Positions 36,271-44,603 of a DNA stretch of 64,000 nt are shown here, piece after piece. The notes below the pieces were generated by a model. It did not search any database. It was not told the origin of the DNA and saw nothing but the letters and a program-made list of their open reading frames with translations. Positions within the stretch are counted from its first letter, which is position 1. The number at the start of each line of letters is the position of its first letter. The position numbers were made by a program, and so were the translations under genes. This stretch comes from Qiania dongpingensis (GTDB taxonomy: Bacteria; Bacillota; Clostridia; Lachnospirales; Lachnospiraceae), in NCBI RefSeq assembly GCF_014337195.1, contig NZ_CP060634.1:2604001-2668000 (forward strand). The letters are read 5' to 3'.

Positions 36271-36334
36271 GTTCAAAAAGTCCGGCTATATTTGGCAGGT
36301 GGTATGGCAATATGAACGGAAATGGGGTAGAGTT

Positions 36335-37669
36335 ATGAAAAAGAAAAGAGAAGAGATTCCCGGGAGAGACGCGTTCCGCAGCAGAATGGGTTTTATCGTG
36401 GCCTGTGTCGGCTCCGCAGTGGGAATGGGAAATATCTGGATGTTTCCATACCGGACAGGAAAATTCGGCGGAGCGGCTTTTCTGATCCCGTATTTTATTT
36501 TTGTAGTGTTATTGGGCTTTTCCGGCGTGATCGGTGAAATGGCTTTCGGCCGTTCCATGGGGACAGGCCCCGCGGGGGCCTTTGAGAAGGCCATGAAGCT
36601 GCGGGGGAAAAAGGGAGGAAAGCTGATCGGCTTGATTCCCGTAATCGGTTCCCTGGGAATTGCCATCGGATATTCGGTAGTAGTAGGCTGGTTTTTAAAA
36701 TATCTGTGCGGAGCTTTGGCCGGAAACTTAGGGAAGGTTGGGGACATGGGAGCGTACTTCGGCGCTCTGGCCGGAAATTTCGGCAGTATTGGCTGGCATA
36801 TGCTGGGGCTTGCCATAACCTTTGCCATCATGCTGTTTGGCGTATCCAGGGGGATTGAAAAAATGAACAAGGTAATGATGCCGGCCTTCTTTGTATTTTT
36901 TGTGATTCTTCTGGTTCGCGTTTTTACACTGGAGGGCGCCTCGGAGGGCTACCGCTATCTGTTCATTCCAAGATGGGAATCACTGGCGGATGTGAAGACT
37001 TGGGTCTACGCCCTGGGGCAGGCCTTTTTCTCTCTGTCCCTGGCAGGCTCCGGGACCATAGTCTATGGAAGTTATCTGAAAAAGGATGCGGACGTGGTGA
37101 GCTGCGGCAGGAATGTGGCAATATTTGATACCTGTGCCGCGCTCCTGGCGGGAATGGTGGTGATTCCGGCGGTCTTTGCCTTCGGGCTGGATGTCTCCGC
37201 CGGGCCGCCGCTCATGTTTATCACCCTGCCCGCCGTGTTTCAGAAGATGCCCTTCGGATGGCTATTTTCCGTAATCTTTTTTGTGGCGGTGCTGTTCGCG
37301 GCCATAACTTCTCTTGTGAATCTGTTCGAGACTCCCATCGAAGCCCTTCAGGAGCAGTTCCGGATGTCCAGGAAGATGGCGGTGGGCATTGTGGCCTTTG
37401 TGGCTGCCGCGGTGGGCATTTTCATCGAGAGCGCCGACGCGGTGAGCAGGTGGATGGACGTGGTGTCCATTTATATTATTCCTCTTGGCGCCCTGCTGGC
37501 GGCGGTGATGTTTTTCTGGGTATGCCCGAAGGGATACGCGAGAGAACATGTGCAGCTCGGCAGAAGGAAAAAGCTGGGACGCTGGTTTGAGCCGGTGACC
37601 AAATATCTCTTTGTGGGACTGACGCTCGTGGTGTATGTCCTGGGAATCTTATTTGGAGGAATCGGCTGA
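36335..37669 (+). CDS. Neurotransmitter:sodium symporter family transporter
   Basis: 444 residues from ATG 36335. SRMGFIVACVGSAVGMGNIW and FPYRTGKFGGAAFLIPY form the unwound TM1/TM2 region that binds Na+ and the amino acid in LeuT-fold NSS proteins. FSLSLAGSGTIVYGSYL is the TM6-TM7 counterpart. About 11 or 12 membrane helices. Bacterial members import amino acids such as Trp, Tyr, Leu or Met with sodium. The substrate cannot be fixed. The repeat element lies immediately upstream and may carry or disturb its promoter. Confidence 0.92.
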   Translation: MKKKREEIPGRDAFRSRMGFIVACVGSAVGMGNIWMFPYRTGKFGGAAFLIPYFIFVVLLGFSGVIGEMAFGRSMGTGPAGAFEKAMKLRGKKGGKLIGLIPVIGSLGIAIGYSVVVGWFLKYLCGALAGNLGKVGDMGAYFGALAGNFGSIGWHMLGLAITFAIMLFGVSRGIEKMNKVMMPAFFVFFVILLVRVFTLEGASEGYRYLFIPRWESLADVKTWVYALGQAFFSLSLAGSGTIVYGSYLKKDADVVSCGRNVAIFDTCAALLAGMVVIPAVFAFGLDVSAGPPLMFITLPAVFQKMPFGWLFSVIFFVAVLFAAITSLVNLFETPIEALQEQFRMSRKMAVGIVAFVAAAVGIFIESADAVSRWMDVVSIYIIPLGALLAAVMFFWVCPKGYAREHVQLGRRKKLGRWFEPVTKYLFVGLTLVVYVLGILFGGIG

Positions 37670-37688
37670 ATAGAACTCCGCCGTTATG

Positions 37689-37717
37689 TTGACTTTTCTT
37701 GACGGAAATGGTAAGAT
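37689..37717 (+). promoter_or_regulatory. Promoter of tRNA-Leu
   Basis: TTGACT (37689-37694), 17 bases, TAAGAT (37712-37717), 40 bases before the mature tRNA. Confidence 0.7.
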
Positions 37718-37757
37718 GATACCGCATCGGTTTCGGGCCGGTGCGGCAGTTTTTCCT

Positions 37758-37839
37758 ACGGATATGGTGGAATTGGCAGACACGCAGGATTTAGGTTCCT
37801 GTGCCGAAAGGCATGTGGGTTCAAGTCCCACTATCCGTA
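37758..37839 (+). tRNA. tRNA-Leu (anticodon UAG)
   Basis: Class II tRNA with acceptor ACGGATA/TATCCGT and D-arm GTG-GAATTGGCAGA-CAC. The anticodon arm CAGGA-TTTAGGT-TCCTG has anticodon TAG, the long variable arm is TGCC-GAAA-GGCA and the T-arm is GTGGG-TTCAAGT-CCCAC. The discriminator is A and the next bases are TCA, so CCA is not encoded. A terminator follows, and then an AT-rich insert begins. Confidence 0.96.
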
Positions 37840-37849
37840 TCAGATGAAC

Positions 37850-37904
37850 GAGGCCAAACTTTGGAACTCAAAATTGAGAGAATCCAAATATTGGCCTCTT
37901 TTTC
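37850..37904 (+). terminator. Terminator downstream of tRNA-Leu
   Basis: GAGGCCAA (37850-37857) pairs with TTGGCCTC (37891-37898). An inner TTTGGA/TCCAAA pair extends the stem, and TTTTTC follows. Confidence 0.8.
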
Positions 37905-37958
37905 TATGCTATAAACTTAGGACCTGAGTGGAGAGGAATTTCCTGACGGTCCTTTTGT

Positions 37959-37987
37959 TTGTTAGATCGAGAACGGTATGATATAAT
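37959..37987 (+). promoter_or_regulatory. Promoter of the HEPN-like gene
   Basis: TTGTTA (37959-37964), 17 bases, perfect TATAAT (37982-37987). A GAGGAGG site at 38011-38017 serves the TTG start. Confidence 0.65.
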
Positions 37988-38026
37988 TAAAAAGTTATTA
38001 GATGATTCGAGAGGAGGCCGTAATAT

Positions 38027-40336
38027 TTGAATAAAACAGATATGATAGTATTCTGCAGTGAACTGGACAGGAAGTTGGATGGCTTTTTTGAGAAAGCAAT
38101 TTTCATGTATCGGGAAAACCAAGAGAGGTATGAAAATTACTGTGAATCATATTATGATTACTTATATGGCAGTTTTATGTACATTTTAAATAATCATTAT
38201 CGAAAATATCTTGAGTCGGCTGACCTGGAAGAATTATATCTTATTCGTGTCTTTCTTCAAATAAACGATCAGCACGAATGCCTGCGGAATATTGAGATAT
38301 CCCAAATGTCTTTCCAAAAAATCATTGAGGCTGTTCCCTTTTATGAACTTTTAATACGGCTGGCTCCGCCTGCAGATATTTGGAAAAGCAGAACAGATAG
38401 ACGGTGGAAACTTCATAGAAATACGGATGGAGAATCGTTGAATTTTGCTTTAAATGACAGCGTTTGGCAATGCACCTGCATGGAAAACATTATGTCTCAT
38501 TTTTTGTACATAGATTTTCCAATAGAGTCTTTACACAACATGAATCATGATATCTCTTATAAAACCGAGGGGGTATATCAGGCCCTTTTGACAAATGAAC
38601 TGACTCCCAAAAAAAGTAAGGAGTTTTCAGCGGAATATGTTAATTTAGTCTCACATATTCTGGAAGGCTTTTATCTTATTGATAACCGCCGCATTCTACT
38701 TGACAATGTTGAAATGATTGAAGGCGATCATAGCAATGATTTAGAAATCATTCGTGCAAACGCTTATTCAAATCAAAGTCTCTATATACATTTAAATAAC
38801 TGGAGGATAACAAAGAATGAGAATACACTGAAATCATTTCTTATGGTAATGGCCTGTAATGTACATTATGTTACAGGCGGTGCAATCCAAATCAGTATTT
38901 GGAAAGGTTTGGGTCCAAGGGATCTGTCAGAGCAGATTTTGTCCTATATCAAAGGATATTTGGATGAAGTGAAACAAGTGAATGAAAAGTACGGGATGTC
39001 CCTGAACCGACGTGGGATATATGATGTATACGACTATGCCGTTTATGACGATGGGAGATGCCATCATCCTTTTCATAATGATACGATAGCCGCTTATGTG
39101 GAATTGTTAGATGATAAGGATTATGACATGGCGGATATTTCTCAATTCTTGCTTGAAAACGGATATGATAGACAAGACCTGAGGGAGTATATGATTAAAT
39201 TTATAGCCAAATACACCAAGAGAATTGGTGCAGAAGCTGTTTACAACAAGCTTTATGCGCTGGCTGTTATTTTAGAAGGATTGTATTGGCTGAAAGACAT
39301 TCTCAATTATTCCTTTAATGAAGCTGCTTTTGGTGTTTCCAAGTTATGTAATGAAATACAGAGTTATATCTATAAAGATGATTATGGGTATGAAATTATT
39401 TCTCAGGAGTTTGAAGAATTAAAAGTGTTGTCTTTAGATCGGAGGGAAACGGAATATATAAAAAATAAACATCAAGAATTTTTACAGTGTCTGGCAGAAG
39501 ACCTTCACTCAGAATATACGGTCGATTGTTTATTAAACCTGAAATATGAGAGAATTACCCAGTTGCTGAATTGGGGCCTCGTAGCCGATACCTATGATTT
39601 GATGGCTGAAGTAACAAAACAGGTATTGGCATTGATCGAAAATCAAATTGCCGATAATGAAATATATCAGGTGATATATCGAAGGCTGGACCAAACTTTA
39701 AAAGCCGGATTTCTTCATATAAGCCAGTGCTTAGAAGCCTATTTACAATCTGACTTTAACCTGCTTTCACTGGAGAATATGTTTAAATCCATTTTGATAT
39801 CCATGGCTACTGCGGAATTTCTATTTGAAAAATATGTGAATCAGGAAAACGAGTCGTATATTATGGATTATAGTTGTATAGCATTGGAGTATTTTAAAGC
39901 GTTGGAGACAATCATGAATCTTGTGCTGTATCGTCCCTACAGAATCAAGATTTTGATGCCGATGGTAAAAGAAGACTCATCTGCCGGCGTCAGCAAGAAA
40001 TTGAAGCCGTACTGCGGAGACAGTTTGAGGGCAATATATATGACAGGAAAGAAGGCGCTTAAATCTGATCTGGAAATGGGGACCTTATGGAATTTTTATA
40101 AAAACGCGATAAACTTGGAAGGACCGTCTAAGTATCTTCAGAATCTGCAGATAGAAAAAAATATGGTTTTAATAATTCTAGAAGAACTCGATACGCTGCG
40201 TCCCATGAGAAATAAAGCGGCACATGGAGGCGGAATCGTCAGCAAAGAAGAAGTAGTTCAAATACGGAAAGCCATTGCGGGGAAATCTTCAAATATGGAA
40301 AATAGTATTTTGGGGAACATATTATATTTGCTGTAA
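38027..40336 (+). CDS. Large uncharacterised protein with C-terminal HEPN-like motif
   Basis: 769 residues, TTG start 9 bases after GAGGAGG. Almost wholly alpha-helical and acidic, rich in Tyr, Leu and Glu, with no signal or membrane segment. Near the C-terminus, DTLRPMRNKAAHGGGIVSKE has Arg728 and His733 in the R-x4-H arrangement of HEPN ribonucleases or HEPN-fold dimer proteins. I recognise no other domain. The gene is visibly AT-richer than its neighbours and sits right after a tRNA gene, which suggests acquisition by transfer. An RNA-targeting or defence-related role is a guess; a plain HEPN scaffold is equally possible. Confidence 0.65.
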   Translation: MNKTDMIVFCSELDRKLDGFFEKAIFMYRENQERYENYCESYYDYLYGSFMYILNNHYRKYLESADLEELYLIRVFLQINDQHECLRNIEISQMSFQKIIEAVPFYELLIRLAPPADIWKSRTDRRWKLHRNTDGESLNFALNDSVWQCTCMENIMSHFLYIDFPIESLHNMNHDISYKTEGVYQALLTNELTPKKSKEFSAEYVNLVSHILEGFYLIDNRRILLDNVEMIEGDHSNDLEIIRANAYSNQSLYIHLNNWRITKNENTLKSFLMVMACNVHYVTGGAIQISIWKGLGPRDLSEQILSYIKGYLDEVKQVNEKYGMSLNRRGIYDVYDYAVYDDGRCHHPFHNDTIAAYVELLDDKDYDMADISQFLLENGYDRQDLREYMIKFIAKYTKRIGAEAVYNKLYALAVILEGLYWLKDILNYSFNEAAFGVSKLCNEIQSYIYKDDYGYEIISQEFEELKVLSLDRRETEYIKNKHQEFLQCLAEDLHSEYTVDCLLNLKYERITQLLNWGLVADTYDLMAEVTKQVLALIENQIADNEIYQVIYRRLDQTLKAGFLHISQCLEAYLQSDFNLLSLENMFKSILISMATAEFLFEKYVNQENESYIMDYSCIALEYFKALETIMNLVLYRPYRIKILMPMVKEDSSAGVSKKLKPYCGDSLRAIYMTGKKALKSDLEMGTLWNFYKNAINLEGPSKYLQNLQIEKNMVLIILEELDTLRPMRNKAAHGGGIVSKEEVVQIRKAIAGKSSNMENSILGNILYLL

Positions 40337-40359
40337 TGTTAGTGAAAAGAAGTTTTTAA

Positions 40360-40992
40360 ATGAAAAGAGAAGCAGATTTTCCTGAAAGGCTGAAGCGGGA
40401 ACTTGCTTTGCGCTGCAACTACATTTGCAGCAATCCGAATTGCAGAAAGAATACATATTTGGTTAAAAAAACAGCGGTGATGCATACAGCATCGGTCAGG
40501 CCTGCCATATTGAGGCAGCTTCTCCAAACGGACCAAGATATAACAAAGAATATACGCTAAGAGAAAAGCAGTCCATTGAAAATGCCATTTGGCTGTGTCC
40601 AAACTGTGCTGCGAAAGTTGACCGGGATGTTGACCAATATACGGTATTCGTGCTGAAAAAGTGGAAGAACGATGCAGAAGCTGGATTTAATAACAAATAT
40701 AAGACTTCATTTCGTTTTTTTCTATTGCAAACCCTGCGGGAGGAACGGGAAAATCGTCAGCAGCGGCGTTTCTATCTCAGTCTGTCTCAATCGCTTGTCC
40801 TCAATACTTGTATGAAGAGAGTGGGGTATATGGATCACGAAAGTCTATGTACGATTCAGGAAAATCAAAGGCGTATTTGTCCTGCCAATTGGTACACATT
40901 TTAATACATCCGCAGGATTATCAACAATAAGAAGCTTATTGGCGGAAAGTAAAAAAACTTTACAGTGTGACCGGTTTATACCCTGGGATTAA
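40360..40992 (+). pseudogene. Frameshifted HNH-type nuclease gene remnant
   Basis: The first frame (KREADFPERLKRELALRCNY, ICSNPNCRKNTYL) and, after an A7 run near 40463-40470, the next frame (SIGQACHIEAASPNGPRY, SIENAIWLCPNCAAKVDRD) join into one HNH/zinc-knuckle module. This resembles the HNH domains of CBASS-type and other defence nucleases: CxxxxC, the His of ACHIEAA, then CPNC. After a T7 run near 40715 another frame reads SIANPAGGTGKSSAAAFLSQ, which looks like a P-loop. A third frame ends in VLPIGTHFNTSAG and IPWD at 40992. At least two breaks at homopolymers mean either decay or sequencing error. Confidence 0.6.
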
Positions 40993-41049
40993 GGATGAAC
41001 AATGAAACAAGATAAGCAACCGACATGAAACCTGAAAGAGAGGATGTAC

Positions 41050-41799
41050 ATGAAACCTGATTTTATCAACATAACTACAGAGAACCTTGCCGATGAGCAT
41101 TTATGCTGCATAATCCGCAGCAAAAAGCCTCATCAAGGCATCGAAGCTAAGCGGCAATGGCTTTCAGAACGGCTGAAGGAAGGCCACGTTTTTAGAAAGC
41201 TAAATGAAAGGGCTGTCGTTTTTATTGAATATGCCCCTCTTGAAACGGCATGGGTTCCCATAATTGGCGACAATTATTATTATCTGTACTGTCTATGGGT
41301 TTTAGGCGGCCAAAAGGGGAAAGGATATGGGAGGTCCCTGATGGAATATTGTCTGGCGGATGCCAGGGATAAGGGGAAATCCGGTGTCTGCATGCTCGGG
41401 GCACAAAAACAGAAGTCCTGGCTGTCTGACCAGGCGTTTGCGAAGAAGTTTGGATTCGAGGTTGTCGATACCACTGACTATGGATATAATCTGCTGGCGC
41501 TTTCATTTGACGGAACACTGCCGAGCTTCTCACAGCATGTTAAAAAACCGGAGATTGAAAATAAAGAACTGACGATTTACTATGATATGCAGTGCCCTTA
41601 TATCTGTCAGAACGTGGAGAGGGTAAAACGATATTGTGAACAAAACGGCGTCCCCGTGTCCTTTATAGAGGTAGACACACTGCAGAAAGCAAAGGAACTG
41701 CCCTGTGTTTTCAATAACTGGGCCGTATTTTATAAAGGAAGGTTTGAGACGGTGAATTTATTAGACGCCGCCAGCTTAAAGAGAATACTTAAAAAGTGA
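41050..41799 (+). CDS. GNAT acetyltransferase fused to YoaP-like domain
   Basis: 249 residues; ATG 41050 chosen for its spacing from GAGAGG. The N-terminal part is a GNAT fold with the acetyl-CoA loop GGQKGKGYGRSLMEYCL. The C-terminal 90 residues (ELTIYYDMQCPYICQNVERV, VSFIEVDTLQKAKELPCVF, NNWAVFYKGRFETVNLLD) have a thioredoxin-like pattern with CPYIC, as in the YoaP C-terminal domain. The acetyl acceptor is unknown. The CxxxC pair suggests redox or metal sensitivity. Confidence 0.85.
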   Translation: MKPDFINITTENLADEHLCCIIRSKKPHQGIEAKRQWLSERLKEGHVFRKLNERAVVFIEYAPLETAWVPIIGDNYYYLYCLWVLGGQKGKGYGRSLMEYCLADARDKGKSGVCMLGAQKQKSWLSDQAFAKKFGFEVVDTTDYGYNLLALSFDGTLPSFSQHVKKPEIENKELTIYYDMQCPYICQNVERVKRYCEQNGVPVSFIEVDTLQKAKELPCVFNNWAVFYKGRFETVNLLDAASLKRILKK

Positions 41800-41885
41800 G
41801 GGGCGTTTCCTATCTTTGTTGTAACGGTCCCTTAAATATGATAAACTTGTGGCACAGTAATGAAGTACGTATGGAGTGGGAGAGA

Positions 41886-42617
41886 ATGGAAAACAACAGG
41901 ACAAATGAACCGGTCTACATGAAGGTGTACCGGGGACTGAAGGCTGAGATTCAAAAAGGAACCTATCCGGTCAACAGCTTTCTTCCAAAGGAAAGTGAAT
42001 TGGAGGGGATTTACGGTGTGAGCAGGACCACGGTCCGGAAGGCGGTGAAGATGCTCAGCCAGGAGAATATCCTGGAAGTGCGGCAGGGCTGTGGTACAAA
42101 GGTCTGTGATTATAAGGCGACGCAGGATTACAATAAGGTGACTTCAGTTACAGAATCCCTGAGAAAAAAGGGCTATTCGGTCTCCACGGGAAGTATGATG
42201 ATCGATACGGTGGATGCTGTAGGGGAAATGGCAGAGGGGCTGGAGATACCCAGCGGGACGAAGCTTGCAAGAGTGCAGCGCCTGCAGCTGGCGGACGATA
42301 ATCCAGTGACGATCATGGAAAACTACATTCCATATTCTTTCGTTCCGGGTATAGAAAAATATCAAGACAAGTTTGTGGCCTTTTATCAGTTTTTGGAGGA
42401 GACATATGGGATCACCATTGACAGCACGAAGGACAGGATATCCGCGGTATCGGCCACATTCATAGAGGCTCAGATACTGGGCATTAAACCGAGGGATGCG
42501 CTTTTAATGGTGCGCCGGGTCTGCTATCATGAGGACAGGCCCATATGTATGGACTATGTGAAGATCATAGGAAGCCGGTATGAGGTCGAAATTCACGGCC
42601 ATGGGAGAAGCAAATAG
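41886..42617 (+). CDS. GntR/HutC-family regulator with UTRA domain
   Basis: 243 residues from ATG 41886 (GGAG at 41873-41876). Winged helix: VYMKVYRGLKAEIQKGTYPV, LPKESELEGIYGVSRTTVRK. The C-terminal UTRA domain (LARVQRLQLADDNPVTIMEN, then SAVSATFIEAQILGIKPRDA) binds small molecules, often sugar phosphates. It ends one base before the deoC-like gene, so it very likely regulates that gene and perhaps the alcohol dehydrogenase downstream, in answer to a sugar phosphate. Confidence 0.92.
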   Translation: MENNRTNEPVYMKVYRGLKAEIQKGTYPVNSFLPKESELEGIYGVSRTTVRKAVKMLSQENILEVRQGCGTKVCDYKATQDYNKVTSVTESLRKKGYSVSTGSMMIDTVDAVGEMAEGLEIPSGTKLARVQRLQLADDNPVTIMENYIPYSFVPGIEKYQDKFVAFYQFLEETYGITIDSTKDRISAVSATFIEAQILGIKPRDALLMVRRVCYHEDRPICMDYVKIIGSRYEVEIHGHGRSK

Positions 42618-42618
42618 A

Positions 42619-43335
42619 ATGGAAGACAGGAGTATAGAAGCACAGAGGCTGGCCAGACATATTGATATCAGCTGTGTCCAGGCGTTTCATACCAGGGATG
42701 AGATTGGCAGGATGATAGAGGCGGCCAGGAAATACCGCTTTGTATGTGTATTTACCCTTCCGGCATTCAGCAGCTATGTGGCGGAAAAGCTGCGGGATGA
42801 GCCGGATATCCGCACGGGGGGCGTCATCAGCTTTCCGGGGGGCGGCGACACAGTGGCTCAGAAAGGGAGACAGGCCAGAGAACTCCTGGAGATGGGCTGC
42901 GGGGAGATGGACATGGTGATGAACCTGACGGCATTCCGGAGCGGTGAGTATGCCTGGGTGACGGAAGAAATCAGGGCTGTGATCGAGAATGCTTCCGGGA
43001 TACCGGTGAAGGTGATCATCGAAGCCCCCCGGCTGACGGAGCAGGAGATCCGCCGGGCGGTGGATCTGTGCGCGGAAGCTGGAGCCGATTATGTCAAGAC
43101 AAGCACAGGGTGGTATGTGGAGAAGACGAAGCTGGAGCACATAAAGATCATGGCCTCTCAGGCGGGGGGAAGGATCAAACTGAAGGCGGCGGGAGGGATT
43201 CGTACGGCCGGCACGATCTTTGCCATGGAAAAAGAGGGCTGCAGCCGCTTTGGGCTGGGGCTTGATTCGGCGCTTTCCATTATGGAAGAGCTGAACGGAG
43301 GGATTCTGGCAAATAGTACAGATAAGGTCCGCTGA
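42619..43335 (+). CDS. deoC: Deoxyribose-phosphate aldolase-like (DeoC/LacD aldolase fold)
   Basis: 238 residues from ATG 42619; earlier in-frame ATGs lie in the GntR gene. The Schiff-base lysine is in AGADYVKTSTGWYV and the second lysine in IKLKAAGGIRTAGT, both at DERA positions; EMDMVMNLTAFRSG and VKVIIEAP strands are also as expected. DERA cleaves deoxyribose-5-phosphate to acetaldehyde and glyceraldehyde-3-phosphate. The neighbouring regulator and alcohol dehydrogenase fit a small sugar-phosphate catabolic unit that deals with acetaldehyde. It is a divergent family member, so another aldol substrate is possible. Confidence 0.85.
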   Translation: MEDRSIEAQRLARHIDISCVQAFHTRDEIGRMIEAARKYRFVCVFTLPAFSSYVAEKLRDEPDIRTGGVISFPGGGDTVAQKGRQARELLEMGCGEMDMVMNLTAFRSGEYAWVTEEIRAVIENASGIPVKVIIEAPRLTEQEIRRAVDLCAEAGADYVKTSTGWYVEKTKLEHIKIMASQAGGRIKLKAAGGIRTAGTIFAMEKEGCSRFGLGLDSALSIMEELNGGILANSTDKVR

Positions 43336-43351
43336 TTTTAGTAAATCTGCC

Positions 43352-43393
43352 AAAAGGTTACTGATTGATTACATAACCTTTTAGTGATATACT
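43352..43393 (+). promoter_or_regulatory. ADH promoter overlaid by a 9-bp dyad
   Basis: TTGATT (43365-43370), 17 bases, TATACT (43388-43393). AAAAGGTTA (43352-43360) and TAACCTTTT (43374-43382) are perfect inverted arms around the -35 hexamer. This looks like an operator. It could also be a weak terminator for deoC. Confidence 0.6.
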
Positions 43394-43437
43394 TAAAACA
43401 TCTTTTGATAATGAAGGATGGAAAGGAGATATAGAAC

Positions 43438-44499
43438 ATGAAAGGTTATGCAATGTTAAAGATTGGCGAATCGGGATGGATTGAAAAAGAAAGACCGAAA
43501 TGCGGGCCGATGGATGCAATCTGTAAGCCCCTGGCAATCGCCATTTGTACATCCGACGTACATACGCTTTGGGAGGGCGCTATCGGAGAGCGTCATAATA
43601 TGATCCTCGGCCATGAAGGCTGCGCAGAGGTAGTGGAAGTAGGAGAGCTTGTCAAGGATTTCAAACCGGGAGACCGTGTCCTGGTTCCTGCCATCACTCC
43701 CGACTGGAACTCATTGGAGGCACAGGCCGGCTATTCCATGCATTCAGGAGGCATGCTGGCAGGCTGGAAGTTCTCCAACTTCAAGGATGGCGTGTTCTCA
43801 GAATTTTTCCATGTGAACGATGCGGACGGAAATCTGGCTCTGCTTCCGGACAATATCAATACGGTGGACGCGTGCATGCTCTCTGACATGGTCCCCACCG
43901 GGTTCCATGGCGTCGAGCTGGCAGACGTACAGTTTGGAGATACCGTTTTAGTGATCGGGATCGGTCCCGTAGGCCTGATGTCCGTAGCGGGAGCGAATTT
44001 CCGCGGCGCCGCCAGGATCATCGCGGTCGGCACCAGGCCCGTTTGTGTGGAAGCGGCCAAGGGATATGGAGCGACAGATTTTGTCAGCTATAAAAACGGA
44101 CCGATCGCTGAGCAGGTGCTGGAGATGACCGGCGGCAAGGGCGTGGACAAGGTCGTGATCGCGGGAGGCAGTGTAAAGACCTTTTCAGAAGCGGTCAAGT
44201 GCCTGAAACCCGGCGGAAAAATTGGCAATGTCAATTACCTGGGTTCCGGTGAAGTGATCGATATCCCTCGTGTTGAATGGGGCGTGGGCATGGGCCACAA
44301 GCAGATCAACGGCGGATTGATGCCGGGCGGACGCCTGCGTATGGAGAAGCTGGGAGCGCTGGTTTCATCCGGGAAGCTGGATCTTTCACCTCTGAGCACC
44401 CATGTGTTTGAGGGCTGGGAGCATGTGGAAGAGGCGCTGTTCCTGATGAGAGACAAGCCTGCCGATCTGATCAAACCGGTCGTAAAAATCGAAGACTGA
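43438..44499 (+). CDS. Zn-dependent NADP(H) secondary alcohol dehydrogenase
   Basis: 353 residues with close resemblance to the Clostridium beijerinckii/Thermoanaerobacter secondary ADH. MKGYAMLKIGESGWIEKERP opens it. Zinc ligands fall in ICTSDVHT (Cys), LGHEG (His, Glu) and LSDMVPTGFHG (Asp). The Rossmann loop VIGIGPVGLMSV and the VGTRPVC segment suit NADP. There is no structural-zinc Cys cluster, as in that subgroup. It would reduce ketones or aldehydes such as acetone, butanone or acetaldehyde. The strong individual promoter with a dyad suggests specific control. Confidence 0.93.
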   Translation: MKGYAMLKIGESGWIEKERPKCGPMDAICKPLAIAICTSDVHTLWEGAIGERHNMILGHEGCAEVVEVGELVKDFKPGDRVLVPAITPDWNSLEAQAGYSMHSGGMLAGWKFSNFKDGVFSEFFHVNDADGNLALLPDNINTVDACMLSDMVPTGFHGVELADVQFGDTVLVIGIGPVGLMSVAGANFRGAARIIAVGTRPVCVEAAKGYGATDFVSYKNGPIAEQVLEMTGGKGVDKVVIAGGSVKTFSEAVKCLKPGGKIGNVNYLGSGEVIDIPRVEWGVGMGHKQINGGLMPGGRLRMEKLGALVSSGKLDLSPLSTHVFEGWEHVEEALFLMRDKPADLIKPVVKIED

Positions 44500-44506
44500 T
44501 GAACAT

Positions 44507-44540
44507 GGCCCAGTGCACTGCATTGGGCCTTATGTTTCTC
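44507..44540 (+). terminator. Terminator after ADH
   Basis: GGCCCAGTGC and GCATTGGGCC pair with one mismatch around ACT, followed by TTATGTTTCTCC. Confidence 0.65.
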
Positions 44541-44603
44541 CGGAGAGAGGCGCTGTCTCATTCCGGGTACAGGAAATAATAGAAAAGGTAAGGGAATCAG
44601 CTC

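Noticed and set aside
40455..40480. Programmed -1 frameshift in the HNH gene
   Set aside because: The A7 run is not placed as a standard slippery heptamer for the first frame, and further breaks downstream point to decay or error.
37820..41050. Phage-type attachment-site duplication of the tRNA-Leu 3' end
   Set aside because: I found no second copy of the T-arm/acceptor sequence downstream and no integrase gene.
41023..41060. Direct repeat ACATGAAACCTGA at the start of the GNAT gene
   Set aside because: Two copies only, 25 bases apart; most likely a small local duplication, not an array or att site.
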